In this document: positions 1 to 8,387 of the stretch, one piece after another
How the letters are laid out: the number at the start of each line of letters is the position of its first letter
Position numbering within the stretch: position 1 is the first letter of the stretch
Source: Candidatus Cloacimonadota bacterium
GTDB lineage: Bacteria; Cloacimonadota; Cloacimonadia; Cloacimonadales; Cloacimonadaceae
Direction of reading: 5' to 3'
Length of the DNA stretch: 31,138 nt
Assembly: GCA_028681035.1 (NCBI GenBank)
Contig: JAQUJJ010000003.1
Location: 1-31,138 of the forward strand
Made by a program: the position numbers and the translations under genes
Notes under the pieces: model-generated
What the model saw: only the letters and a program-made list of their open reading frames with translations
Databases searched by the model: none
Told to the model about the DNA's origin: nothing

Positions 1-1
1 T

Positions 2-2239
2 GAGATAGCAAATGGGACTATTGCCTCCATATCTTCTGAGGGAGAGTTTCTTTCCATTACCTCCAACCGAGTTAAATTACTTGGCTACAGTGAAGATGAG
101 CTTGAAAAGCATTTTTCATTCAAGGACGCAGTACATCCAGACGATTACGATAACTGCGTGAAGTATCTAAAGCAAGCAGCTATCACCAAAGAAAAGCAAA
201 CTGGCTTAGAGTATCGTATTCGCCACAAAGATGGCTCTTGGAGGTGGCTTACGGCTAATACTGCCCCGGTATTTGACCATAACGGAGAGCTGATATCTAT
301 CATTGCCGTGGCTTGGGATATTACAGAGCATAAAGAGACTGAACAGAAGCTTATCGATGCTAATAACAAATACCGCTTGCTCTTCGATACTATGCAAGAG
401 GGTGTTATTATCGTTGATAACAATGATGTGATTCAGTTCATAAATCAACGCTGCTGCGATATCTTTGGCTATAACCCCGAGGAATTGATTGGTAAGATCG
501 GCTATGAATGCTTAATCTTTGAGGAAGATAGAGACTTAATTATAAACAAGAACCAGACTCGAACTAAGAGGGTATCAGACGAGTATGAAGTTCGCGGGAC
601 TAACACCAAAGGAGAGCTTATCTGGCTAAGGATAAGCGGTGCTCCGCTTCCCGATGAAGATGGAAAAATAATCGGTTCCCTGGGGATAATGACAGATATT
701 ACAGAAAGCAAGGCACTAAAAGAACAACTGCTTGCCAGCCAGAAAATGGAGGCAATAGGTAAGCTTGCCGGAGGCATAGCACACGATTTCAACAATATCC
801 TAAGCATAATCATGGGCTATTGTGAAGAATTGCAGGAAGATTTGCCGAAAAACAGCCATCTTAGAGAAGGTGTAGAAGAGATTGTTAAAGCCGGAACCCG
901 TGCGGCTGGGCTTACCCGCCAACTCCTAACTTTCAGTCGTAAACAGATTGTGCAACCTCGCATCCTAAATTTAAATGAACTGTTAGGCAATCTAGGCAAC
1001 ATGCTGGGCAGAATGATTGGAGAGAAGATTGAGATTCATACTGTGTTGGACGCCTCTCTTGCAGCAGTGAAAGCCGATCCCGGGCAGTTAGAACTAATCG
1101 TGGTAAATCTAGCCATAAACGCCAGAGACGCTATGCCCAGCGGGGGCGTATTGCGCATTGAAACATCCAATGTTATTACAAGCAAAGACTACCTGCGAAT
1201 TCATCCTGAAATTAAGCCAGGAAAGTATGTGCAGCTTAGTATAAGCGATAATGGCGTGGGCATGGATAAACAGACCCTAAGCAGAATATTCGAACCTTTC
1301 TTCACCACCAAAGAAACTGGAAGTGGTGTGGGGCTTGGTCTTCCTACTGTATATGGAATTGTAAGCCAATCTGATGGCTACATTCTGGTAAGCAGCGAGC
1401 CAGATAAAGGCAGTTGCTTTAACATCCTCATCCCAGTTTCCAGCGAAACCTTAACCAAAACCACACCTAATGGTCAAAATAAAGGGTTTTTAGGCAAAGG
1501 GGAGCATATTCTTATTGTTGAGGATGAGAAGGCTCTGCTTTCCTACTTTTCCAAGCTTATCAAGAACCTTGGCTATAGCGTAAGTTCAAGCTCAGATAGC
1601 TTACAAGCTCTGGAGCTAATCCGTAAAGGACTTAAACCAGATTTGCTGATAACCGACGTTGTGATGCCCAAAATGAATGGCAAGATACTATCTGAAAAAG
1701 TACTGGAGCTAAATCCTGATCAGAAACTGCTGTTTATGTCCGGCTTTACAGATGATCCGCTTGTCCTTCACGGTGTTGTTGACCAAGGCATGCCATTCAT
1801 CCAAAAGCCTTTCAACTCCAAGGATATAGCCATACAAATACGAAATTTGTTAGATACTCCCGCAACCCAAAAACGTGCGGTAAACATCTTTATGCTGGAT
1901 GATGAAGATGGAATCAGAACTCTATTTGAGAGAGCATGTACCAAGCGTGGGCATAATTTTACAGGAGCGGCTATTCTTTCTGAAGCGTTAACTGCAATGT
2001 CCCAAACCCCATTCGATATTCTGCTAGTGGATATGCACCTAATTGGGATGGATGGCTTTTATGCGTTAACCAAGATCAGGGGAGCAGGAATAACGACGCC
2101 GGCAATCATCTTTTCTGGAGCTGTAAGCCAAGAAGATAGCGCAGCCATGAAAGCATTGGGAGTAATCAAAGCCATAGAGAAGTCTTTCGATAACACCCCT
2201 GTCCTAGTTTTTATAGAAGAGTTTGTTTCAAACCAGTAA
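2..2239 (+). CDS. Hybrid sensor histidine kinase with PAS domains and two receivers (5'-partial)
   Basis: The frame is open to the left edge, so the true start lies outside the window; the internal GTG at 158 is not a start. About 745 residues are visible. In order they are the end of a PAS domain with its WDITEHKE tail (to about 112), a second PAS ending DITES (about 120-240), a HisKA box with HDFNN (phospho-acceptor His at about 261), a HATPase domain (N box with NARDAMP near 373, DNGVGMD near 416, GLGLPTVYG), receiver 1 (acidic pocket VEDE, acceptor Asp in TDVVMP near 550, Lys in QKPF) and receiver 2 (LDDED, Asp in LLVDMHL near 676, Lys in IEKSF). No membrane segment is visible in this part. 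It should autophosphorylate and relay phosphate internally. The signal is unknown and no partner regulator is adjacent. Confidence 0.93.
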   Translation, partial: EIANGTIASISSEGEFLSITSNRVKLLGYSEDELEKHFSFKDAVHPDDYDNCVKYLKQAAITKEKQTGLEYRIRHKDGSWRWLTANTAPVFDHNGELISIIAVAWDITEHKETEQKLIDANNKYRLLFDTMQEGVIIVDNNDVIQFINQRCCDIFGYNPEELIGKIGYECLIFEEDRDLIINKNQTRTKRVSDEYEVRGTNTKGELIWLRISGAPLPDEDGKIIGSLGIMTDITESKALKEQLLASQKMEAIGKLAGGIAHDFNNILSIIMGYCEELQEDLPKNSHLREGVEEIVKAGTRAAGLTRQLLTFSRKQIVQPRILNLNELLGNLGNMLGRMIGEKIEIHTVLDASLAAVKADPGQLELIVVNLAINARDAMPSGGVLRIETSNVITSKDYLRIHPEIKPGKYVQLSISDNGVGMDKQTLSRIFEPFFTTKETGSGVGLGLPTVYGIVSQSDGYILVSSEPDKGSCFNILIPVSSETLTKTTPNGQNKGFLGKGEHILIVEDEKALLSYFSKLIKNLGYSVSSSSDSLQALELIRKGLKPDLLITDVVMPKMNGKILSEKVLELNPDQKLLFMSGFTDDPLVLHGVVDQGMPFIQKPFNSKDIAIQIRNLLDTPATQKRAVNIFMLDDEDGIRTLFERACTKRGHNFTGAAILSEALTAMSQTPFDILLVDMHLIGMDGFYALTKIRGAGITTPAIIFSGAVSQEDSAAMKALGVIKAIEKSFDNTPVLVFIEEFVSNQ

Positions 2240-2585
2240 GGGCTATAGTTCACCATCAATGCGTTTTGAACCTAACTAAAGCCATGCCTTCGCTACCGAC
2301 AATGAAAGCGAGACTGGAGTTCATGTCGCCGTTACTAATTATGATATGTTACTATCTTTGCAGGCAATACGGACTTCAGCGTCACTTGCTCTGGTTTCTT
2401 GAACTTGATCGAAGCCTTATCTCCGCTACCGATAATGAAAGTGTGTCCTGAAGTCCAGTGTACCGTTAAGTTATAGGTGGACATATGATTAGCAAAGGTA
2501 CAAAGGTCTCCAGATACAAATCGCTTTCATGTAAAGTCCAAAGAGCCTGTAAGAAACAGGTAGATATAATGTTAGCGGAGGCTCT
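2240..2585. other. Gap with decayed coding remnants on the minus strand
   Basis: This 346-base gap between the kinase and the MFS gene holds a short minus-strand ORF (2335-2484) and, beyond its stop, a second degenerate copy of part of it (about 2262-2328). The last 50 bases form the MFS leader with an inverted repeat. I see no RNA gene or mobile element. Confidence 0.5.
2335..2484 (-). pseudogene. Small ORF or gene remnant, 49 residues, unknown
   Basis: The minus strand reads MSTYNLTVHW, then a central TFIIGSGDKASIKF segment, then ends LPAKIVTYHN. The frame is open 15 more codons upstream of the ATG before a stop, with no good ribosome site, so this may be the tail of a broken larger gene. 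A related segment (FIVGSEGMALVRFK against FIIGSGDKASIKFK) follows at about 2262-2328 in the same orientation, which suggests a protein built of repeats that has decayed here. I do not recognise the family. It could also be a short expressed peptide or pure relic. Confidence 0.3.
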
Positions 2586-2587
2586 TT
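2540..2587 (+). promoter_or_regulatory. Inverted repeat covering the MFS ribosome site and start
   Basis: AAAGAGCCT (2540-2548) pairs perfectly with AGGCTCTTT (2579-2587), which contains most of the GGAGG ribosome site (2577-2581) and the first two bases of the TTG start (2586). An alternative small hairpin, CCTGT/ACAGG (2546-2550 with 2556-2560), shares three bases with the upstream arm, so the two cannot form together. This is compatible with translational control by RNA folding. It could instead be a DNA operator. Confidence 0.45.
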
Positions 2588-4007
2588 GAACTACAAGACA
2601 CACAAAATGTCTAAAAAGAACGGGTTGCTCCACAGAGGGTATCGCATTTCGATACTTGAGGGGATTTTTGCGCAGGTTTACGGCAATCTTGCGCAGATTG
2701 GCTCTTCTTTCATCACCAAGCTAATGGTAATCATGGGTGCCACGCCCATGCATTACAGCATGCTAAGTGCCTTGGGACAGGCTTCTGCTATTTGGCAACC
2801 GCTGGGAGTGGCTCTCACCCACAAACTTAGGCAACGTAAGATGGCATGTGTGTGGATAACTGCTGCCGGACGTATCCTCACCCTATTCCTGGGTTTGGCA
2901 TTGCTTTTCCCCATTCGTGAACATGGTATTTGGTTCATCTTAATTTTGCTTTCTTTCAGTGCGGGCTTACAATCCATGGGAGCTAACATCTGGATAGCCT
3001 GGATTAGCGATTTGATACCTCTATCCATACGTGGGCGTTTCTTCTCACGGCGTAACCAGATTTTGGTCAGCGTGGGCTTGGTGTTTAGCTATATCCTAAG
3101 TTTCCACGTGGATTTATTTGAATCGGCTAAAGGTACTTTTAAACAGCTTTACATAGGTTTCCTGCATGCAGAAAGCTTTTTTACTCCTCAAAACCAGGCT
3201 TGGTTTCTGGCAGGCATTTTCGTGTTTGCCACCCTCATCGGATTGGCTGGGCTTTTCATTCTGGCAAGGCAGCCAGAGCGAAGAATGCAAAATGTTGGCG
3301 ATCAAGGCTTGCGTTCCCGCTACCGTGAGCCTTTTCACGACAAGAATTTCCGGCTTCTGCTGGGTTTCGGTGTTTGGTGGATGCTTGCTATCGGAATCGG
3401 CAGCCCCTTTTGGGGACCCTTCATGCTGAAAAAGCTTTCTATGAGCTTGTTTGAGATGCAGCTTTATGGTACTATACACACGGTGTCTTCGTTGCTTTCT
3501 TTCCGTTTTTGGGGACGTTTTATCGATCGTTACGGCAATAAGAGCGCAATGAAGATATGTGTGATTCTGGGCGGTTTAAACCCCATGTTCTGGCTTTTTG
3601 CCGGTGCAGGAAACTACAGCATCCTGTGGTTTGAGGGCTTAGTTTCAGGTTTCATGTGGGCAGGAACGGGAATCATTACCACCAACTTTGTGCTAAGCAT
3701 CGCTGCCAAAGGCAAGGAACAAGTGTATTCCGGATTGTATGCTGCTCTCACCGGCTCGGCAATGATGCTCTCCACCCTGGCATCCGGTATTTTTTATCCC
3801 GGCAAAATGGATGTCGGCATCAGGATTCTGGAACCGGAGCAAGTGATATTCGGCATTGGAGGCATCATGCGTTGGCTTGCCATCATTCCTCTTTTTTTTG
3901 TTGTGGAAAAGCGGGGCACGCCTCTAAGAAAAGCCCTATCCGCCTCTGTGCTATCTGTTATAGGTAGATTTAGCGGTTATTGGCAGTATTTCGTTAAGCG
4001 CATGTAA
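2586..4007 (+). CDS. Major facilitator superfamily transporter
   Basis: This is a 473-residue polytopic membrane protein with about 12 hydrophobic segments split into two halves by a basic loop (ARQPERRMQNV... to about residue 255), the usual MFS layout and length. The A-like loop segment IRGRFFSRRNQ after the early helices fits MFS proteins that carry unknown small solutes. The substrate cannot be told from sequence. The TTG start at 2586 is chosen because GGAGG lies 4 bases upstream. An ATG at 2607 (MSKKNGLLHRG) is the alternative but lacks a ribosome site. The start region is inside a perfect 9-bp inverted repeat. The gene appears to stand alone, 170 bases or more from its neighbours. Confidence 0.85.
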   Translation: MNYKTHKMSKKNGLLHRGYRISILEGIFAQVYGNLAQIGSSFITKLMVIMGATPMHYSMLSALGQASAIWQPLGVALTHKLRQRKMACVWITAAGRILTLFLGLALLFPIREHGIWFILILLSFSAGLQSMGANIWIAWISDLIPLSIRGRFFSRRNQILVSVGLVFSYILSFHVDLFESAKGTFKQLYIGFLHAESFFTPQNQAWFLAGIFVFATLIGLAGLFILARQPERRMQNVGDQGLRSRYREPFHDKNFRLLLGFGVWWMLAIGIGSPFWGPFMLKKLSMSLFEMQLYGTIHTVSSLLSFRFWGRFIDRYGNKSAMKICVILGGLNPMFWLFAGAGNYSILWFEGLVSGFMWAGTGIITTNFVLSIAAKGKEQVYSGLYAALTGSAMMLSTLASGIFYPGKMDVGIRILEPEQVIFGIGGIMRWLAIIPLFFVVEKRGTPLRKALSASVLSVIGRFSGYWQYFVKRM

Positions 4008-4046
4008 GCTACCCTGCCTTATCCCGCCCTTAACTATCCGTTAACT

Positions 4047-4068
4047 ATCCCGTATCACGATATGGGAT
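4047..4068 (+). terminator. Short hairpin after the MFS gene
   Basis: ATCCCGTAT and ATATGGGAT form a 9-bp stem with one G-T wobble and a 4-base loop, 40 bases after the MFS stop. No T run follows, so it is at most a weak terminator or mRNA 3' end. Confidence 0.25.
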
Positions 4069-4180
4069 GGTTACGCTTTGGTCTCCGCCAAAACACGGGT
4101 GCAGAGCAAGGAAAGTGGTGTTAATGGCAAACGCAGATAAGTGTTTAGAAGAAATATGTACCTTGTATGAACATTTTTGC

Positions 4181-4208
4181 TTGACGATATCATTACGATA
4201 ATTATGTT
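4181..4208 (+). promoter_or_regulatory. Candidate promoter for the Sel1 gene
   Basis: TTGACG (4181-4186) and TATGTT (4203-4208) are separated by 16 bases and sit 32 bases before the chosen ATG. The match to the housekeeping consensus is fair only. Confidence 0.3.
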
Positions 4209-4239
4209 GCATGTAGTGAGTAAAATCAAGGAGTTACAT

Positions 4240-4932
4240 ATGAAGAAAATATGGTTATATATCATAATATCATGCATGTTATCTGGCTTTGCCTTTGGTG
4301 AAGTGCAATTGTTAGCGTTTAATTCGACAGAAGACCAAATATACCAACAAGAGAAGACACAGTTTGAAAATTGGAAAGCTGAAGCAGAAAAGGGTGACCT
4401 GAATGCAAGTTTTAACTTGGGTATTGCCTATTTGTACGGTCGGGGAACAAAATTAAATTTGGCTGAAGGAAACCGTTTGGTGCGCGATGCAGCAGACAGG
4501 GGTAACCCCTCAGCACAGAACTGGCTAGGCGATTTTTATGCGGATTTTTATTCAGAAGAAGATTTAGCCATGGCGTTGGAATGGTGGAATAAAGCCGCCG
4601 CACAGGGCGAACCCCATGCTCAATACAGCATCGGAAAATGTTATGAGCAAGGATTGGGCGTTGCTCAAAACCACAAAACTGCCGTTAGCTATTACAGTTT
4701 ATCCGCGGAGCAGGGCGTTAGTGATGCAGGAATTGCTTTAACTAACTGCTACCTGGAAGGCAAAGGCGTGAAAAAGGACGTTAAAGAGGCGTATTTTTGG
4801 ATGTTGGTAAACTTCCCTGATAGTTGGGATAATGGTTACGAAAGCATCGATAACATAGCCGCATTACTTAAGGCAAAAGATATTAAAAAGGTGCGTACCC
4901 GCGCTCAAAAGTGGCTCGATACACATAAATAA
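4240..4932 (+). CDS. Exported Sel1-repeat protein
   Basis: The 230-residue protein begins with a typical signal peptide (MKKIWLYIIISCMLSGFAFG), so it is probably periplasmic. It then has tandem Sel1-like TPR repeats: about residues 43-78 (ASFNLGIAYLYGRG), 79-115 (AQNWLGDFYADF), 116-152 (AQYSIGKCYEQGLGV) and 153-190 (AGIALTNCYLEGKGV). Such repeats form alpha-solenoid scaffolds that bind other proteins; no catalytic motif is seen. The ATG at 4240 is chosen over an upstream TTG at 4177 because AAGGAG lies 6 bases before it and the signal peptide starts there. It is a single gene between two gaps. The binding partner is unknown. Confidence 0.85.
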   Translation: MKKIWLYIIISCMLSGFAFGEVQLLAFNSTEDQIYQQEKTQFENWKAEAEKGDLNASFNLGIAYLYGRGTKLNLAEGNRLVRDAADRGNPSAQNWLGDFYADFYSEEDLAMALEWWNKAAAQGEPHAQYSIGKCYEQGLGVAQNHKTAVSYYSLSAEQGVSDAGIALTNCYLEGKGVKKDVKEAYFWMLVNFPDSWDNGYESIDNIAALLKAKDIKKVRTRAQKWLDTHK

Positions 4933-5208
4933 AGTGTAAAGCAAGATTCCAAATCTGCCCAAGCCAGCTTTCGTAGAGCAAGATATTCATCCTGCTGAAG
5001 ATAATTATTCAGCAGTATCGGAGTGTTTCTCTACACCCCACTTCTCGGCTTTTCTACATAAAACCCTTGCAACACAATACTCCCCATTGTTTCACTATTC
5101 CACCTTTTCATTGCAGCAGCAGTATGTCTCCTTACAGTAAATCAGCTACTTAAATTGTTTCTTCGTAAAGCTTTAGGGCTGTATCGATAAATATTGAGTA
5201 GATATCTC
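4933..5208. other. Gap between the Sel1 gene and the rex promoter
   Basis: No gene is visible. The only structure is an 8-bp perfect hairpin, CTGCTGAA/TTCAGCAG (4992-4999 with 5008-5015), about 60 bases past the Sel1 stop. It has no T run, so its role as a terminator is doubtful. Confidence 0.4.
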
Positions 5209-5238
5209 TTGACAGGATAAGCCGATATTATTATATCG
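5209..5238 (+). promoter_or_regulatory. rex promoter with overlapping palindrome (possible operator)
   Basis: TTGACA (5209-5214), a 17-base spacer and TATATC (5232-5237) form a plausible promoter ending 36 bases before the rex ATG. A perfect palindrome, CGATAT-4 bases-ATATCG (5223-5238), covers the -10 element. Rex proteins often control their own promoter, but the usual Rex site resembles TTGTGAA...TTCACAA, which this does not match well. The operator assignment is therefore inference from position and symmetry. Confidence 0.45.
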
Positions 5239-5273
5239 ATTCCATACACTATGATTGCCTGTAAGGAGAACCC

Positions 5274-5912
5274 ATGGAAGCTATCCCGCTCTTGACTCTG
5301 AAGCGTTTGCCACAGTACCTGGAATCCCTTTACCGCCTGAAAAAAGCCGGACTGAATATGGTATCCGCCACCAAGATTGCGGTATTTACCGATGTTCACA
5401 TGACTCAGGTGCGTAAAGATTTGGCATACACTGGGGTAGTGGGAACTCCCAAAATAGGGCATAAGATTGACGAACTAATACGGGCGATTGAGCAATGCCT
5501 GAACTGGAACGATATATCTTCCTGCTTTTTAGTGGGAGTGGGGCATTTGGGCAAAGCTTTAATGGGATATTCTGAACTAAGTAAAAAGGGTCTGCGCATC
5601 ATTGCCGCCTTCGATAACAATCCTGATCTTAACATTACTTACTATCAAGGCATCCAGATTCACCCCATGAGCAAATTTAGCAACCTTATATCCAGATTGC
5701 ATATACATATTGGGATTCTTACTGTACCTGCTGAAGCTGCTCAGGAGATTGCCGATGAGATGGTGGCAGGTGGCATCATCGCCATCTGGAATTTCACCCC
5801 TACCCGCCTTAAAGTTCCTGATCATATTATTGTGGAAAACATCGATATGAGTTCATCTCTGGCAGTATTATCCAGACGTGTAGCGGAACGCTTGCACCTC
5901 ACAAATAGCTGA
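5274..5912 (+). CDS. rex: Redox-sensing transcriptional repressor Rex
   Basis: At 212 residues it has the normal length for Rex. The N-terminal winged helix (about 1-80) contains SATKIAVFTDVHMTQVRKDLAYTG, interrupted here only for citation as the typical segment VRKDLAY. The C-terminal Rossmann domain has the nucleotide-binding motif GVGHLG (about 88-93), followed by an acidic residue at the end of the second strand (AAFDNNP). Rex binds NADH/NAD+ and releases DNA when NADH rises, and in many anaerobes controls hydrogenase and fermentation genes. AAGGAG is 5 bases before the ATG. The hydrogenase operon begins 78 bases after its stop on the same strand, so rex may be co-transcribed with it and regulate it. 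Confidence 0.95.
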   Translation: MEAIPLLTLKRLPQYLESLYRLKKAGLNMVSATKIAVFTDVHMTQVRKDLAYTGVVGTPKIGHKIDELIRAIEQCLNWNDISSCFLVGVGHLGKALMGYSELSKKGLRIIAAFDNNPDLNITYYQGIQIHPMSKFSNLISRLHIHIGILTVPAEAAQEIADEMVAGGIIAIWNFTPTRLKVPDHIIVENIDMSSSLAVLSRRVAERLHLTNS

Positions 5913-5990
5913 TAACAGCCTATAAAACAACAACTAAATGAGTAATCAATACATCCTAAATACATAAAAAATAGATATACAGGAGTAACA

Positions 5991-6491
5991 ATGAGTACGC
6001 AATACTCTGCAGCACACAGTTTCAACAAGGTAATGGAGATTTTGGATCGCTACGATCGCAGCGAAAACAAGATTATCCCCATTCTGCAGGCAGTTCAGGA
6101 AGAATATCGCTATCTTCCGCAGGAAGTGCTAACTTTTATCGCCACCTCTTTGAGGGTTTCACCGGCGAGATTGTACGGTGTAGCGACATTTTACAGCCAC
6201 TTTTCCTTGGAGCCTAAGGGTAAACACATTATCAAGATGTGTGATGGTACAGCTTGTCACGTAAGAGGCTCTTCCAAGGTTATCGATGCGATACGGACAC
6301 GCTTGCAGCTTAGCACCAAGAAGATTACTACAGACGACATGATGTACACCTTCGAAACCGTATCCTGTTTGGGGGCTTGTGGTTTGGCTCCTGTGCTGGT
6401 GGTTGATGATGAGATTTATGGTCAGATTACGCCAGAACAGGCGATGGCTATAATAGACAAAATTGATGCAGAGGAGAAGGAAAATGCCTAA
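5991..6491 (+). CDS. hydC: NADH-linked hydrogenase NuoE-like subunit (HydC/HndA type)
   Basis: The 166-residue protein is a NuoE-type thioredoxin-fold [2Fe-2S] subunit. The N-terminal helical part (about 1-75) includes the family stretch YRYLPQEVL and YGVATFYSHF. The four cluster cysteines are C84, C89, C126 and C130 (pattern C-X4-C-X36-C-X3-C), which is the canonical spacing. In trimeric [FeFe] hydrogenases this subunit passes electrons between the flavin subunit and the catalytic subunit. GGAG precedes the ATG by 6 bases. Its end overlaps the start of hydB by 8 bases, so the two are translationally linked. It is cytoplasmic. Confidence 0.93.
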   Translation: MSTQYSAAHSFNKVMEILDRYDRSENKIIPILQAVQEEYRYLPQEVLTFIATSLRVSPARLYGVATFYSHFSLEPKGKHIIKMCDGTACHVRGSSKVIDAIRTRLQLSTKKITTDDMMYTFETVSCLGACGLAPVLVVDDEIYGQITPEQAMAIIDKIDAEEKENA

Positions 6492-8376
6492 ACTGGAAGA
6501 GATTCGGGATCAATACAAATCCGCTCGTGCCCTGTGTAAGAAAAGAATCGTGGTTTGCGCCGGTACCGGCTGCATCGCCAATGGTTCTATGAAAGTTTTT
6601 GATGCCCTAAAAAACTCTATCGCCCTTAGCGGCTTAGAAGTAACCGTATCGCTCAAAAGCGACAATAAAGAAGAACACAAACATCACGATGTGTATATGG
6701 TGGGCAGCGGTTGCCAGGGCTTTTGCCAAGTAGGACCACTGGTAACCATAGAACCCAACGGTATCATGTATGGGCATGTAAAGCCCGAAGATGCAGAAGA
6801 GATAGTAGCCCGCTCTGTGGTTAAAGATGAAGTGGTGGAACGCTTGCTGTATCACGATCCAGAAACTGGCACTGCCTACAAAGGAGTTAGCGAGATTCCT
6901 TTCTATACCAAACAGCAACGTACCGGACTGAAAGATTGTGGCAATGTTGACCCCCAAAACATCAGCGAATACATCGCTCACGGCGGTTATTTTTCTGCCC
7001 GCGATGCCTATACCAAATACAGTGCTGAAGAAATCTGCAAGCTATACCAAGATAGCGGTTTACGCGGACGTGGCGGTGGGGGTTTTTCTACCGGACTTAA
7101 ATGGAATTTTGCCCGTATAGAAGATAATGACAAGAAATATGTGATTTGTAATGGAGACGAAGGAGACCCCGGTGCCTTTATGGACCGCTCTATTTTGGAA
7201 GGCAATCCTCATAGCGTGATCGAAGGAATGCTTATAGCAGCGCGTGCTATCGGAGCAGATGAAGGTTACATATATGTGCGCATGGAATACCCGCTGGCTT
7301 GTAAGCGTATTCGTTATGCTATCAAAACCGCAGAAGAATATGGTATGTTGGGCGATGATATCTTTGGGACTGGACTCAGCTTGCATATCCAAGTGATGGA
7401 AGGAGCTGGAGCCTTTGTGTGTGGAGAAGAGACAGCACTGATATCCTCCATCGAAGGCAAACGGGGCATGCCCAATCCCAAGCCACCCTTCCCCGCCAAG
7501 AAAGGTCTTTTTGGCAAGCCAACCGTTATTAACAACGTGGAAACTTTGGCTTTGGTACCCATTGTAATGCAGCAGGGACCCGAAAACTATCGTAAAGTAG
7601 GCACAGCTAAATCTCCTGGAACCAAAACCTTCGCCTTAACGGGTCACGTAGCCAATACCGGACTTATCGAAGTTCCCTTTGGCACCACTATCCGTAAGAT
7701 TGTGTTTGAGATTGGCGGCGGCGTTTTAGATAAAGACGGCAAGATAAATAACGATGCCTTTAAAGCGGTACAAATCGGCGGACCCAGTGGCGGCTGCCTC
7801 ACCCGTGAACACCTTGATCTGCCGCTGGATTTCGATTCCTTAGGCTCGATTGGTGCAATGGTAGGCTCCGGCGGGATGGTGGTGATGAACGATAGTACCT
7901 GCATAGTGGAAACTGCTCGCTATTTCATGACCTTTACCCAGCATGAATCCTGCGGAAAGTGTGTGCCCTGCCGTGAAGGAACACGCCAAATGCTGGAAAT
8001 GCTGGAAGATATCACCAATGGTGATGCCACAGAAGAAACCTTGGAACTCTTGAAGGAAGTAGGTGAAACTGTTAAGCTTACATCTCTGTGCGGCTTGGGC
8101 AAATCTGCCCCGAACCCAGTGCTCTCTACCATGCGTTACTTCAAAGATGAGTACGATGCGCACGTGAAGGCAAAATACTGCCCCACCAAAACCTGTAAAG
8201 CACTCACGCCTATTTCCATCGATCCGGCTCTCTGCCGCGGCTGCACACTTTGCAAAAGAGTGTGTCCAGTAGGAGCCATTTCCGGTGATGTTAAACAAGC
8301 CCACAAGATTGATCCCTTGATCTGCATCAAATGTGGCGCATGCATCAGTACCTGTAAATTTAAAGCTATCAGCTAA
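6484..8376 (+). CDS. hydB: NADH-linked hydrogenase NuoF-like flavin subunit (HydB/HndC type)
   Basis: The 630-residue protein has an N-terminal thioredoxin-like [2Fe-2S] domain (C25, C30, later CQGFC), then the NuoF core with the NADH/FMN motif GRGGGGFSTGLKW and GDEGDPGAFMDRS, an SLBB region, and the 4Fe-4S motif SCGKCVPCREGT. It ends in a two-cluster ferredoxin domain (CRGCTLCKRVCP and CIKCGACISTC). This is the full layout of the subunit that exchanges electrons with NAD(H) in bifurcating hydrogenases. The ATG at 6484 (MPKLEEIRD) is chosen: AAGGA is just upstream and the in-frame TTG at 6463 would extend it without homology. It is followed by hydA after 11 bases. NAD rather than NADP specificity is inferred only from the family. 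Confidence 0.93.
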   Translation: MPKLEEIRDQYKSARALCKKRIVVCAGTGCIANGSMKVFDALKNSIALSGLEVTVSLKSDNKEEHKHHDVYMVGSGCQGFCQVGPLVTIEPNGIMYGHVKPEDAEEIVARSVVKDEVVERLLYHDPETGTAYKGVSEIPFYTKQQRTGLKDCGNVDPQNISEYIAHGGYFSARDAYTKYSAEEICKLYQDSGLRGRGGGGFSTGLKWNFARIEDNDKKYVICNGDEGDPGAFMDRSILEGNPHSVIEGMLIAARAIGADEGYIYVRMEYPLACKRIRYAIKTAEEYGMLGDDIFGTGLSLHIQVMEGAGAFVCGEETALISSIEGKRGMPNPKPPFPAKKGLFGKPTVINNVETLALVPIVMQQGPENYRKVGTAKSPGTKTFALTGHVANTGLIEVPFGTTIRKIVFEIGGGVLDKDGKINNDAFKAVQIGGPSGGCLTREHLDLPLDFDSLGSIGAMVGSGGMVVMNDSTCIVETARYFMTFTQHESCGKCVPCREGTRQMLEMLEDITNGDATEETLELLKEVGETVKLTSLCGLGKSAPNPVLSTMRYFKDEYDAHVKAKYCPTKTCKALTPISIDPALCRGCTLCKRVCPVGAISGDVKQAHKIDPLICIKCGACISTCKFKAIS

Positions 8377-8387
8377 GGGGGAATTAA

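Noticed and set aside
158..2239. Kinase starting at the GTG at 158
   Set aside because: The frame is open to the left edge and the upstream residues continue a PAS domain, so 158 is an internal codon.
2266..2451. 61-residue plus-strand ORF after the kinase
   Set aside because: It has no ribosome site and lies opposite the minus-strand repeat remnants, which show the similarity between copies.
7840..8304. 154-residue minus-strand ORF inside hydB
   Set aside because: It lies opposite conserved NuoF and ferredoxin motifs and has no domain of its own.
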